Origin: Methanoculleus bourgensis MS2 | GTDB lineage: Archaea; Halobacteriota; Methanomicrobia; Methanomicrobiales; Methanoculleaceae | Assembly: GCF_000304355.2 (NCBI RefSeq) | Contig: NC_018227.2 | Coordinates: 1,240,001 to 1,304,000 of the forward strand | Direction: 5' to 3' | DNA length: 64,000 bases | In this document: one piece after another, positions 16,295 through 24,502 of the stretch | Position numbering within the stretch: the stretch's first letter is position 1 | Layout of the letters: the number at the start of each line of letters is the position of its first letter | The notes under the pieces: generated by a model | Told to the model about the DNA's origin: nothing | The model's input: the letters and a program-made list of their open reading frames with translations, nothing else | Database searches by the model: none | Translations under genes and position numbers: made by a program

Positions 16295-16345
16295 TGCGGG
16301 GAAAGGGATTCGAACCCTTGAACTCCTGCGAGACTGGACCCTAAA
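16295..16345 (-). pseudogene. tRNA-Leu(UAG) 3' half at the left end of the integrated element (attL)
   Basis: Read on the reverse strand, this holds the last 42 nt of a tRNA-Leu (16,336 down to 16,295): variable arm, T-arm AAGGG-TTCGAAT-CCCTT, acceptor TCCCCGC and discriminator A. It is preceded by the 9-bp core GACCCTAAA (plus strand, 16,337-16,345) from the anticodon loop. Joined to the 5' half at 32,817-32,859 it gives a complete 85-nt tRNA with a perfect anticodon stem CTGGA/TCCAG. Confidence 0.93.
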
Positions 16346-16404
16346 CCTATCACATACACTTGGCGCTGTTTACACCTTTAACCGCGCCGGGAGAACGGTT
16401 GCCA

Positions 16405-17571
16405 ATGAATGTGATAGAGAAACTGAAGAACCTCGATCCGGTCAATAAAACGTATCTCGAAAAGTACATTCGCCACCTCAAGCTCAAGCAGCTGAAGCAG
16501 AAGACCATCGATACGAAGGTCTGGCGGATCTACACCTTCCTCTCCTGGAGCAAGTTCAGCGACGCACAAGAGGCAGGCCCGGAGCGGCTGGAAGACTACT
16601 TCATCGAACGAAGAGCGACCGTCAGCCCCTTCACCCTGCAGGGCGACATCCTCGAACTGAAGCTCTTCTTCCGCTGGCTTGTCCCCGACAGGGAGAAGGA
16701 ACTCTTCCGTAACATCCGGATGAGGCGTCCGCGCAAGCATCTCCCCGTCGACCAGTTGATCACCCGCGAGGACATCGTCCGGCTCGTCGATGTCTGCGAC
16801 AAGCCGCGTGACCGCGCGCTGATCATGCTCATGTGGGACTCTGGCGCCCGGATCGGGGAACTCCTGAGCCTCAACATCGGCCACGTCCAGTTCGACCGCT
16901 ACGGTGCGGTGGTGATCGTGAACGGCAAGACCGGGATGCGGCGCCTCCGGCTGATCAGCTCCGTGCCGGATCTGCAGACCTGGGTCAACACGCACCCGCT
17001 CCGTGCGGACGCAAACGCCCCGCTCTTTGTGACCTCCCGGAGGTATGGGCACGAGCCCCGGCGCATGAGTATCCGGACGGTTGAGAACAAGTTGAAGTAC
17101 GTTGCCCGGAAACTCGGGATGACGAAACCGATTCACCCGCACGCCATCCGCCACGCCCGGCTCACCGATCTGACCCGGAGCAACGGCAAGAAGCAGGGGC
17201 TCTCGGAGATGGAGCTCCGGCTCGTCGCCGGCTGGGAGAAGAACAGCGCGATGCCGGAGGTGTATGTTCACCTGTCCGGCGCGGATGTCGAGCGGAAGTT
17301 GCTGGAGAACGCCGGGCTCGTCGATGACGCGTCCGACCGGATGGATACCGCGCTCGAGCCCCGGCAGTGCCCGCGGTGCAAGGCCCTGAATGCTTATGAC
17401 GCCTTCTACTGTGCGACGTGCTCGATGGCGCTCGTCGAAGAGGCGGCGAGAAAGGTGGACGAGTCGACGGAGGAGGCGAAGAAGAGTGGGGAGTATCTGG
17501 AGTATATGGAGTTGGTTCGACAGTTGAAGAAGGATTTGGGTTTGTCAAAGATTCAACCCTCTCATAGTTGA
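16405..17571 (+). CDS. Tyrosine integrase with C-terminal zinc ribbon
   Basis: A 388-residue XerC/D-like recombinase. An N-terminal SAM-like core-binding domain (residues ~15-105) precedes the catalytic domain. The catalytic set is present: R149 (SGARIGELL), K175 (NGKTG), H246-x-x-R249 (HPHAIRH), W277 (GWEKN) and nucleophile Y287 (YVHLSG). A CxxC...CxxC zinc ribbon (CPRCKALNAYDAFYCATC, ~328-345) follows, as often seen in methanogen integrases. ATG 16,405 is used; the frame is open upstream to 16,360. It sits next to the attL core and should catalyse integration into the tRNA-Leu anticodon loop. The gene itself is not split by integration, unlike SSV-type integrases. Confidence 0.93.
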   Translation: MNVIEKLKNLDPVNKTYLEKYIRHLKLKQLKQKTIDTKVWRIYTFLSWSKFSDAQEAGPERLEDYFIERRATVSPFTLQGDILELKLFFRWLVPDREKELFRNIRMRRPRKHLPVDQLITREDIVRLVDVCDKPRDRALIMLMWDSGARIGELLSLNIGHVQFDRYGAVVIVNGKTGMRRLRLISSVPDLQTWVNTHPLRADANAPLFVTSRRYGHEPRRMSIRTVENKLKYVARKLGMTKPIHPHAIRHARLTDLTRSNGKKQGLSEMELRLVAGWEKNSAMPEVYVHLSGADVERKLLENAGLVDDASDRMDTALEPRQCPRCKALNAYDAFYCATCSMALVEEAARKVDESTEEAKKSGEYLEYMELVRQLKKDLGLSKIQPSHS

Positions 17572-17718
17572 TCCCGATAAATCACTTGCACTGAGCGCGG
17601 TTCTCACTTAAAACCGCTCTTCACCCATCTCTTTTTGTGTGCGGGAACGCTCCCGGGGCCACCTGACCCCGTTCTTTTCAGCACTGATCACCCCGATCCG
17701 CCCGCACAGGAGCAGTCT

Positions 17719-17862
17719 ATGAAAGAGATCACCCAGGAAGTACTCGACCACATCCCGGACCCCATTGCAAAGCTCGTCTGGGAGAAGTGGATCGCCGACG
17801 GTAAAGCCAGATTGATAACGCCACACTACGAGGGAACAAAATGCAAAGCACAGACAGGATAG
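17719..17862 (+). CDS. Small protein of the element (47 aa)
   Basis: It starts at ATG 17,719, seven bases after AGGAG. The product is soluble and helical (ITQEVLDHIPDPIAKLVWEKWIADGKARLI). It overlaps the next reading frame by 22 nt, so it is the first of three tightly packed small genes behind the integrase. No recognised family. Confidence 0.65.
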   Translation: MKEITQEVLDHIPDPIAKLVWEKWIADGKARLITPHYEGTKCKAQTG

Positions 17863-18122
17863 ACGGCAGCCCCCATGATGAAGCGTGCGCCAACATCGAT
17901 TCACACGGGACTGCCAACAGCTCTTCTCCGTCCGAAGGGATAAGACCAGCTACCGACAAGCGACGCGCGGGTATCGTCCCGCTCTACCTGGTCCAGCAGG
18001 TCGTGGCCGCCGAGATCGCTCGATACGGCCGGGCGGTGCGAGAGATCCACGTCGTCCGGACCGGCTGCCACTACTACACCATCACGACCCTGACCGCACG
18101 GGAGGCGGCCGGCCATGACTGA
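17841..18122 (+). CDS. Small hypothetical protein of the element (93 aa)
   Basis: It overlaps the genes on either side (22 nt and 8 nt). The first ~40 residues are low-complexity and polar. The second half is compact, with alternating hydrophobic residues (IVPLYLVQQVVAAEIARYGRAVREIHVVRTGCHYYTITTLTA), suggesting a small alpha/beta domain. No family recognised. The position suggests a regulator or accessory protein of the integrase/plasmid phase, but this is only inference. Confidence 0.6.
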   Translation: MQSTDRIDGSPHDEACANIDSHGTANSSSPSEGIRPATDKRRAGIVPLYLVQQVVAAEIARYGRAVREIHVVRTGCHYYTITTLTAREAAGHD

Positions 18123-18336
18123 GCCGGGGACCCTCTCCCACGGCACCGGCGGGGCGCTCCACATCTCCGTCGACGCCGAGAAGTACCGGATCGAGGCCGA
18201 GGACCTCAAGAACCTGCTCTTCTACGGCAGAGTGATCCCGATCGCGCAGGATCGCTCGCGGACGACCCCGGGCGGGATCCTGGTCAGCGAGGCCTCGCTT
18301 CGTGGCGGCTGTTTACGAAAAGAGTGCCAACACTGA
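18115..18336 (+). CDS. Small hypothetical protein of the element (73 aa)
   Basis: The third small gene. It starts inside the end of the previous one (ATGACTGA context at 18,115). The sequence begins with a beta-rich stretch (GGALHISVDAEKYRIEAEDLKNLLFYGRVIPIA) and ends in a basic, cysteine-containing tail. No family recognised. Confidence 0.55.
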   Translation: MTEPGTLSHGTGGALHISVDAEKYRIEAEDLKNLLFYGRVIPIAQDRSRTTPGGILVSEASLRGGCLRKECQH

Positions 18337-18376
18337 CCCTCCTACAAACAATCGCTCACTTTGAAAAGAAGGGATC

Positions 18377-18790
18377 TCAATACTCGCCGCCGTAGACCCC
18401 TGTCGCGATCTCATCCTCGATCGTGTCAGTCTCCTTTCTCGCGATCGTCTCCTCCCGCTGCTGCCGCAGTTCCCTGACAAGATCCCGTACGGCATAGACA
18501 TCGATGGCGTTGTATGAAGCCTCATCGTATTCCAGTGCTGCGATCTCCGCGAGCGCCTCCTCAATGCGGTCAAGGTCGCTATACTGGCCGATTGCAATCC
18601 GGAACCGGTCGAGTATCGGCTCTGCAGTGTACCGGAAGTTCCCCCTGATCGAGTGGTCAAGGAGGAGGTCGTTCACGGCATGCCCTCTCTCCGGATCGAC
18701 CACTATCTCGAGGACCGCCGGTGCGATCTCATAGGTATCGATATCGCCCGCCTCGAACCCGGCGATGATGGTTATCTGCACATCTGGCAC
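18377..18790 (-). CDS. Acidic small protein, third gene of the OGG/TPR-CSD operon
   Basis: A 137-residue, strongly acidic protein with no membrane helix. A beta-rich first half (VQITIIAGFEAGDIDTYEI...LEIVVDPERGH) is followed by long helices (LDRIEEALAEIAALEYDEAS...). It begins 18 nt after the TPR-CSD stop and so should be co-transcribed with it. I do not recognise the family. Its conserved company with a nucleic-acid-binding TPR protein and an OGG-fold protein would be the best clue to its role. Confidence 0.7.
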   Translation of the reverse strand: MPDVQITIIAGFEAGDIDTYEIAPAVLEIVVDPERGHAVNDLLLDHSIRGNFRYTAEPILDRFRIAIGQYSDLDRIEEALAEIAALEYDEASYNAIDVYAVRDLVRELRQQREETIARKETDTIEDEIATGVYGGEY

Positions 18791-18808
18791 GCTCCTGTCT
18801 CTTATGCC

Positions 18809-20119
18809 TTATCTCGCTGCAGTATCGTCCATCGGCCGGACGTTCACCGCCTTTGCAGCCCACTCATTCTTCTTCCGGTTAAACGATGGAACAACGTCGA
18901 ATACAACCTGGCTCAGGTCCTCCGGTGCCCAGGTGAGCTCGTTCTTGAACCCGATGTATCCGTCAGCGTCCGGCGGGTTGATGAAGAAGTACTCGCGCTC
19001 CGGATGCCCGAGAAAGATCCTGCCAACTACCCCCTCTGCAAGCGGCTTTTCCCGCTCATGCTGCACCGTCAGGGGACTCTGCTCGGTTTCGCAGCTGCTC
19101 CAGTGGCGGCTGCACCGATAGGTGAGTTCCTCGACAGAATCCTCGATTGAAGAGATGGCGTTCTCATCGAGGCGCTGCTGCAATTCAGGAGGGATGGACC
19201 ACGACATCCGCATCCGCAGGGCTGTGACCAGCGTATAGTGGTCCCGGGCCGCGTCCAGGCGACCGACCTGCTTGAAGATGTCACCCATCTCCATGAAGTA
19301 GCCGACCATGAACTCCGGGCGCTGCCCTGCTTTCACGGCCCGGGCCATCAGTGCCAGCGCCTCTTCCGGGCGGCCGAGCTGGTGGACAACTTTTCCATAC
19401 TCAAAGAGGTCGTAGTAGTCCGGCCGGACGTTCCGGCAGAGCTCGTCAAACGTTTCTGCCGCCTTTTCGTATTCACCGATGCCTGCATACGCTTTGGCGA
19501 GGTCGGATGCAAAGAATTTGTACTGGTTGGGGAACTTCTCGATCGCTTCACGGCAGAGGGGAAGGGCTTCTTGCGCGCGCCCGGTGCCAATGAGCCCCAA
19601 GTTCCGGTAGTGATACCAGCGGGCAAGGTAACTCCAACCTTCTTTTCCATCGGGGAGTTTCATCCCCGCCGGGCTGAGCAGCGAGGGATCGACCCGGGAC
19701 GTCCATGTTGCCAGCAGATTCCAGTCTTTGGAACCCTTTGCCGGTTTCATGATGGCGAAGGCGATATGGCTCACCGCCTGTGGGGGTGGGTTTCTGGAGA
19801 GGGCCTTCTCTCCGCAGGCGTGGAGCACCGGGACAGATGCCCCGTTATCTGCCATCTCTTCGACATAGCCGACATATGTCCATGCGACCTCCAGGTTTAC
19901 CCAGTTGTGATCGGGGTAACGCGCGGCGATATCGTCGGCGAAGGTCATCGCCTCGCTGATGGGGCGCAGTTTCCTGAGACAGTGCAGCAGGCCTGCAGCA
20001 GTATATCCATTGTGATGCTGGCTGTCCCAGAGTTCACGATAGATCTCCAGGGCATCCTCGTACCTTCCGTTCTTTCTCAGTTTGTTTGCTTCCTGTGAGC
20101 GTTCTTCAGGGGTATCCAT
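18809..20119 (-). CDS. TPR protein with C-terminal cold-shock-like domain
   Basis: A 436-residue protein. Residues ~1-320 are TPR-like helical repeats (EANKLRKNGRYEDALEIYRELW; AYAGIGEYEKAAETFDELC; VVHQLGRPEEALALMARAV; GDIFKQVGRLDAARDHYTLV). The last ~75 residues (GVVGRIFLGHPEREYFFINPP...GYIGFKNELTW...VVFDVVPSFNRKKNEWAAKAVNV) have the strand pattern of a cold-shock/OB domain with F-F and K-x-W-A-x-x-V. It probably binds single-stranded nucleic acid and protein partners. It starts 1 nt after the stop of the OGG-fold gene. Confidence 0.8.
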   Translation of the reverse strand: MDTPEERSQEANKLRKNGRYEDALEIYRELWDSQHHNGYTAAGLLHCLRKLRPISEAMTFADDIAARYPDHNWVNLEVAWTYVGYVEEMADNGASVPVLHACGEKALSRNPPPQAVSHIAFAIMKPAKGSKDWNLLATWTSRVDPSLLSPAGMKLPDGKEGWSYLARWYHYRNLGLIGTGRAQEALPLCREAIEKFPNQYKFFASDLAKAYAGIGEYEKAAETFDELCRNVRPDYYDLFEYGKVVHQLGRPEEALALMARAVKAGQRPEFMVGYFMEMGDIFKQVGRLDAARDHYTLVTALRMRMSWSIPPELQQRLDENAISSIEDSVEELTYRCSRHWSSCETEQSPLTVQHEREKPLAEGVVGRIFLGHPEREYFFINPPDADGYIGFKNELTWAPEDLSQVVFDVVPSFNRKKNEWAAKAVNVRPMDDTAAR

Positions 20120-20120
20120 G

Positions 20121-20849
20121 TCAATCCCTCCTTATGTTCTGGATTTTCTCCGAGGCATAATTAAAGAATGCCATCTCCACATCGGCGTTCAGCCAGATCC
20201 CGCGCTCGCGAAGACCCGCATTGGTGAGCGCCTCCGGATGCGGGCATGGTTGGCCTGCTGCATTGAGCTCTGCTGCTGCGTAGGTCAGGATGGCGGTCCA
20301 TGTGCCGTATTCTTCCGGCCAGCCCTGTTGGCCGGAGAGGATCGCCCAGCGCCCATCGACGGGTGTTGCGGTCAGGTCGAGGAGGTGCAGGTGGGCGGTG
20401 TCCCCCGCACCGAAGACCCGGACAATCCGGGTGTCGATCGCTCCAAAAAGTTCCGGCGCTGCGAACCGCAGGAGCTTGCTGGTATAAGTGGGGCCAAACC
20501 CCCGGATCTGGCCGCCAAGTACACGGATAGCGTTCTCCGGGCTCTCCCGCGCCCATCGGGCAACCTTTCCATCCTCAAAGAGGGCGATCCGGATCGGAGC
20601 AGGCGCCCGGATCCGCTCGATGTTCGGCAACCCGCCCCACCGCGCGATCGCTTTCAGGTGTTCCTCAGAGAGCGTCCCGGCTCTTGCAGCGTCGCCAACC
20701 TCACGCTCAAGCCGGCAGATGTCAGGGAATCCGTTCTGCCAGAGATCCCGCTTCCACGCATACGTGCGGTAGAGATCCGGGAAGTCGCAGGTCTCGATCA
20801 GGTCGCCGATACTGTCTTTCTTCGATGTGTTGAGATTCTGGTTGTTCAT
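20121..20849 (-). CDS. OGG-fold/HhH-GPD-like protein (putative DNA glycosylase)
   Basis: A 242-residue protein. The block IRGFGPTYTSKLLRFAAPELFGAIDTRIVRVFG (residues ~125-157, quoted here in parts: GFGPTYTSKLL, then AIDTRIVRVF) has the layout of the helix-hairpin-helix plus catalytic-Asp segment of HhH-GPD glycosylases (compare VDTHV in EndoIII). It is closest in style to the stand-alone OGG-fold family found in bacterial defence loci. The start at 20,849 follows GAGGAA by 8 nt. It heads a three-gene operon and is divergent from the CARF regulator. The activity is inferred, not shown. Confidence 0.6.
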   Translation of the reverse strand: MNNQNLNTSKKDSIGDLIETCDFPDLYRTYAWKRDLWQNGFPDICRLEREVGDAARAGTLSEEHLKAIARWGGLPNIERIRAPAPIRIALFEDGKVARWARESPENAIRVLGGQIRGFGPTYTSKLLRFAAPELFGAIDTRIVRVFGAGDTAHLHLLDLTATPVDGRWAILSGQQGWPEEYGTWTAILTYAAAELNAAGQPCPHPEALTNAGLRERGIWLNADVEMAFFNYASEKIQNIRRD

Positions 20850-20932
20850 TTCTGGTTCCTCGTGTGAGCAGGGCTCCCCCGTCGCCCTGTCCCATTGTTG
20901 TATACGCACAGGGAAACAATTAAAAAATTCAC
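20850..20932. promoter_or_regulatory. Divergent promoter between the OGG operon and the CARF regulator
   Basis: The 83-bp region contains GTTGTATACG (~20,894) and AATTAAAAAATT (~20,918-20,929). The rightward gene has no Shine-Dalgarno and may be leaderless. The layout suits control of the operon by the CARF-HTH protein. Confidence 0.4.
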
Positions 20933-21811
20933 GTGACTATTGTGAATATTGTGAAAACTTCTGATCCGATCCGGCCTGCCAGGGCCGATGGCCTGAACGA
21001 GCGGGTTCACCTGATCCCGCTCGGCCACGAGATCGACCGGGCCGTAAAGCCGTTTAATACATACCGGGCCGAGCGTGCGTACGTCATCGTGGTCCCGGAC
21101 AACGCCGACCTGGATGAGCAGATGCTGGAGAAGCAGCGCCACTATACGAAGAGGGTCTGTGAGGGGCTGCTGGCGGCAGGTGTCCGCCCTGAGGTCGCCT
21201 ACTGCAATATGTTTGACATCCTTGATGTGCTCCGGGTCGTCTCCTCCCTGATTGTGAGAGAGAAGCGGCAGGGGAACGATGTCCTCATCAACATGTCGGC
21301 CTGCGGCAGGATGACGTCGGTGGCCGTCACCATGGCGGCGATGGTGCATGGGGTTAGGGCGTACTATGTGCATGCGGACCGCTATGCAACGGGTGACGAT
21401 GCCGCACTCGAGGCGGACCACGGTCTGAGTATCGTGGAGACCGGGCAGGTCGAACCGCTGTATAACTTCTCCATCATGATGCCGGACGCCGAGTGCCAGC
21501 TGCTGCTGTGCGAGCTCTACCGGCGGGGGGAGGGGATGACCAGCGAGGACCTCTTCGGCTTTTTCCACAAGCAAGGATTTGAAGGATATGACGAATTGCC
21601 GCCCGAAAAGAGAAACAAGTCTGGCGAATACAGCTCGGGCTCGAAGAACCGGGAACTTCTCAACAGGACGAACCGAAAATACCTGTACAAACTGGAGGCT
21701 GCAGGCTACATCACGCGCATCTGGAGCGGCAGGCGCTTTTCTGTTCACATCACCGATGCCGGGAGGTACATTGCCTGTGTGAGCGGTCTGCTTGAGGGTG
21801 ACGCCACATAA
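20933..21811 (+). CDS. CARF-like (DUF6293/HFX_2341-type) HTH regulator
   Basis: A 292-residue protein. Residues ~24-150 form a Rossmann-like domain beginning RVHLIPLGHEIDRAV and carrying VLINMSACGRMTSVAVTMAA (residues ~117-136), the position of the CARF ligand loop. Residues ~170-285 are a winged-helix-like region (CELYRRGEGMTSEDLFGFF...NRTNRKYLYKLEAAGYITRIWSGRRFSVHIT). Family members are thought to sense nucleotide ligands and control transcription. Divergent from the OGG/TPR-CSD operon. GTG 20,933 is the first start; later GTGs are possible. Confidence 0.82.
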   Translation: MTIVNIVKTSDPIRPARADGLNERVHLIPLGHEIDRAVKPFNTYRAERAYVIVVPDNADLDEQMLEKQRHYTKRVCEGLLAAGVRPEVAYCNMFDILDVLRVVSSLIVREKRQGNDVLINMSACGRMTSVAVTMAAMVHGVRAYYVHADRYATGDDAALEADHGLSIVETGQVEPLYNFSIMMPDAECQLLLCELYRRGEGMTSEDLFGFFHKQGFEGYDELPPEKRNKSGEYSSGSKNRELLNRTNRKYLYKLEAAGYITRIWSGRRFSVHITDAGRYIACVSGLLEGDAT

Positions 21812-21894
21812 ACTGGAAGTAGATGGCTTACAACTCCCTCTATATCAGGTGTAGTGAACTGATGGGGGATTTGGAAGCGGTGATTGAGCAATAG

Positions 21895-23212
21895 CAGTAC
21901 TTCGCTAATTTTCGAACCAGCATATTCTCTGCCGAACCCGGAAACCCGCACAAAAACGAAAGATTTATATCGTTTGCAGGCGCCCCCTCATGCCTTTTGC
22001 CAAAAGCAAGAAGACGACCTGCAGAAAGAGTAACGACCTCAAGCCGAAAGAATGTTGTGCTCACGCCATTGCGGCGCTGGACCAGCACCTCACCATCCCG
22101 ATCCAGGGTCGGCTCACCCAGACCGACCTGTTTCAGGCTCTGGTCGGCATGGCCGCGATGCAACAATCGATTCACTCGATCACCGGGTTTTTGGAGCATG
22201 TACCCTGTGAGACGTCATTTCGCTATCATCTCAACAAACTGGCTATGGATGATCTGGAGCAGAAGAGCACTGCTATCCTCACCCACCTCGTGCACCACGT
22301 CCTGAAACCCGGGAACGCGTATCAGTTTGCGATTGACTACACCAACGATCCGTACTACGGGAAGACTTCCGACGAGAACGAATCATATATCCTCCGAAGC
22401 AAACGCAAGCAATCGACGAACGAATTCTACTCCTACATCACCCTCTACGTGACCACCAGAGACCGGCAGGTGACGTTGGCCGTGTATCCGGTGCGGCAGG
22501 GGATCGCAAAGGTTGGGTACATCGCCCGGTGCCTCGACCGGATTGCCGAACTCGGGCTCAAGGTCGAGGTCCTCTGCCTGGACCGGGAGTTCTATACCCG
22601 GAAGGTCTTCGGGTTTCTGACCCAGGTGCAGGTACCGTTCATCGTTCCCGTCAAGAAGCAGAGCAACCGCATGAAAGCACTGCTCCAGGGGACGCAGTCC
22701 CGGTATGCCGAGTACCGGATGAGAGGAAAACCATCACTTCCCCTGACGATTGCCATTGCCGTGAAGTATGCGAAGGGGAGACGAGGAAAATACGGCGCTG
22801 AGAATCTGGGCTACGTTGTCGGCGGTATTGCCTGGCATCCGCTCCGGGTGCACCGGATCTACCGATCACGGTTCTCGATCGAGGCATCCTACCGGATGCG
22901 CAACCAGGTGAAACCCAGGACGAGCACAAGAAACCCCGTGATTCGGTATCTCTATGCAATCATCTCGTTTCTGCTGAAAAACGTCTGGATCGCTCTCTTA
23001 TGGATACATTTCTCGCCGGTGAAGCAGGGACCGCGAACGATTGAAATGCGCGCGTTTCGATTCGATGCTTTTCGACTCATAATCTGGGAAGCGATCCGGG
23101 CATCGATGGGGATGGTGAAAGGAATTACGGTGTTACGGCAACGGGTTTAGAGAAAGGATGGTAGAACAAGGTCAAACAGAAGGAGAGGTGAGGGAGATTT
23201 AGCGAAGTACTG
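21895..23212 (+). mobile_element. Intact ISH3-type insertion sequence
   Basis: Terminal inverted repeats CAGTACTTCGCTAA (21,895-21,908) and its complement (23,199-23,212) enclose one transposase gene. A 5-bp target duplication AATAG is present on both sides (21,890-21,894 and 23,213-23,217). The copy is complete and therefore probably recent. It lies between the CARF regulator and the DUF4268 gene. Confidence 0.92.
21990..23150 (+). CDS. ISH3-family transposase (DDE)
   Basis: A 386-residue transposase. DDE residues are recognisable: Asp in FAIDYTNDPYYGK (~113), Asp in EVLCLDREFYT (~195) and Glu in RSRFSIEASYRMRNQ (~296). The C-terminal hydrophobic segment is typical of ISH3/IS4-like enzymes. 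TTTATAT at ~21,962-21,968 lies about 25 bp before the ATG, so the mRNA is probably leaderless. No frameshift is visible. Confidence 0.92.
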   Translation: MPFAKSKKTTCRKSNDLKPKECCAHAIAALDQHLTIPIQGRLTQTDLFQALVGMAAMQQSIHSITGFLEHVPCETSFRYHLNKLAMDDLEQKSTAILTHLVHHVLKPGNAYQFAIDYTNDPYYGKTSDENESYILRSKRKQSTNEFYSYITLYVTTRDRQVTLAVYPVRQGIAKVGYIARCLDRIAELGLKVEVLCLDREFYTRKVFGFLTQVQVPFIVPVKKQSNRMKALLQGTQSRYAEYRMRGKPSLPLTIAIAVKYAKGRRGKYGAENLGYVVGGIAWHPLRVHRIYRSRFSIEASYRMRNQVKPRTSTRNPVIRYLYAIISFLLKNVWIALLWIHFSPVKQGPRTIEMRAFRFDAFRLIIWEAIRASMGMVKGITVLRQRV

Positions 23213-23313
23213 AATAGGCACAGGCGGGCAATTATAAATTTTAGGAAAGGTTTAGACTTACTATTGTTGTTCCCGAGTTAATTCAAATACCCCTTCTAAA
23301 CGGAGCGAGATGA

Positions 23314-24285
23314 ATGGTTAGAAATCATTTTGGGAGACTAGAAGAGGTTGATCTCCGCGCTGGTTGGTTAGATGAGGCGCGGGATTTTACGCCCTGGCTT
23401 GCCCAGACTGAAAACCTTGAGATCTTGGGTGATGCTCTTGGGATGGAACTGGAACCCGTCAGTACTGAGCAGGGGGTGGGTCCTTACAAAGCTGACATTC
23501 TTGCAAGAGATCCGGCCACCAATACATACGTGCTCATTGAAAACCAGCTTGAGAAGACAGATCACTCGCACCTTGGCCAGATAATTACGTATAGTGCTGG
23601 ACTTGAGGCGAAGACCATCGTCTGGATCGCCAGAAGGTTTACCGATGAGCATCGTGCTGCACTCGATTGGCTCAATCAAATCTCAGAAGAGTCGCTCAAT
23701 TTTTTTGGCATTGAGGTTGAATTATGGAGAATTGGAGATTCCTCACCCGCACCTCGATTCAATGTCGTATCCAAACCCAATGAATGGACGAAGTCGATTC
23801 ATGCATCAAGACAACCTTCGGAATTGACGGATTCGCAAGGAATCCAGTTAGAGTATTGGAGTGGCTTTAACGAGTATCTCGAAAGCGTCTGCTCAAAGCT
23901 GAAACCCCGGAAACCGTATCCGCAGAATTGGATAGCATATGGGATTGGAAAAAGCGGCTTTACACTGGCCGCAAAAATTCATCAGCGTGAAAAATGGATT
24001 GATGTCGAGATTTGGGTTGGAGGTCAGCACAAAAATGAATATTTCCAGCAAATAAAGGAAAACTTTGAGCAGGTTGCGGCAGAGAAACTGAATCCCCATA
24101 TTGAGTGGATCTATCGGCCAGAGCGGATTGATCACCTCATCCGGTTGGTTCGACCGATGACGGATCCTGCAGACACTTCTGAATGGCACGAACAATTCGA
24201 GTGGATAGAAAATAATCTTAAGATGTTTCGTGAGTTCTTCTCCCCGATAATTAAAAGTCTGAACGTAAATGAAGGTGGAGACTAA
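23314..24285 (+). CDS. DUF4268 domain protein with PD-(D/E)xK-like N-terminus
   Basis: A 323-residue protein. The N-terminal half has the layout of a restriction-endonuclease-like core (ADILARDPATNTYVLIENQLEKTDHSHLGQ, residues ~63-92: D ... E-x-Q instead of the classical E-x-K). The C-terminal half matches DUF4268 (ARRFTDEHRAALDWLN; later GFTLAAKIHQREKWIDVEIWV). Such proteins occur in defence islands and near restriction genes. The base composition is clearly more AT-rich than its neighbours, pointing to separate acquisition. Function inferred only. Confidence 0.8.
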   Translation: MVRNHFGRLEEVDLRAGWLDEARDFTPWLAQTENLEILGDALGMELEPVSTEQGVGPYKADILARDPATNTYVLIENQLEKTDHSHLGQIITYSAGLEAKTIVWIARRFTDEHRAALDWLNQISEESLNFFGIEVELWRIGDSSPAPRFNVVSKPNEWTKSIHASRQPSELTDSQGIQLEYWSGFNEYLESVCSKLKPRKPYPQNWIAYGIGKSGFTLAAKIHQREKWIDVEIWVGGQHKNEYFQQIKENFEQVAAEKLNPHIEWIYRPERIDHLIRLVRPMTDPADTSEWHEQFEWIENNLKMFREFFSPIIKSLNVNEGGD

Positions 24286-24502
24286 CGACCGATTTTTGGT
24301 TCAAGGCGCCCTCCCTCGTTTAGTGTAGACTCACGGCGTTTCGACATCTCGTAGGTTCACAAGATCTCGGATAAAACCTAATATTTTCCAAAATTTGGCT
24401 GAAAATAAGGCGTTAATCCTGTGGCCAGTAACAGTGATAGAGTTGGAAGTAAGTTTGACAAAATGAACTTTTCTCTGGCAGGAAAGGGGGATTCTCCCCC
24501 TC

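Noticed and set aside
14470-16359. A 629-codon open frame on the reverse strand opposite the DUF1638-kinase gene
   Set aside because: It lies antisense to a gene with clear motifs, its product is low-complexity and rich in Arg, Pro and Asp, and it has no domain. Such mirror frames are common in GC-rich DNA.
16346-16380. A rebuilt tRNA 5' half contributed by the element at the left junction, as in standard tRNA-targeting integration
   Set aside because: The sequence after the core (CCTATCACATACAC) does not pair with the host 3' half; the intact substitute tRNA is elsewhere (32,686-32,770).
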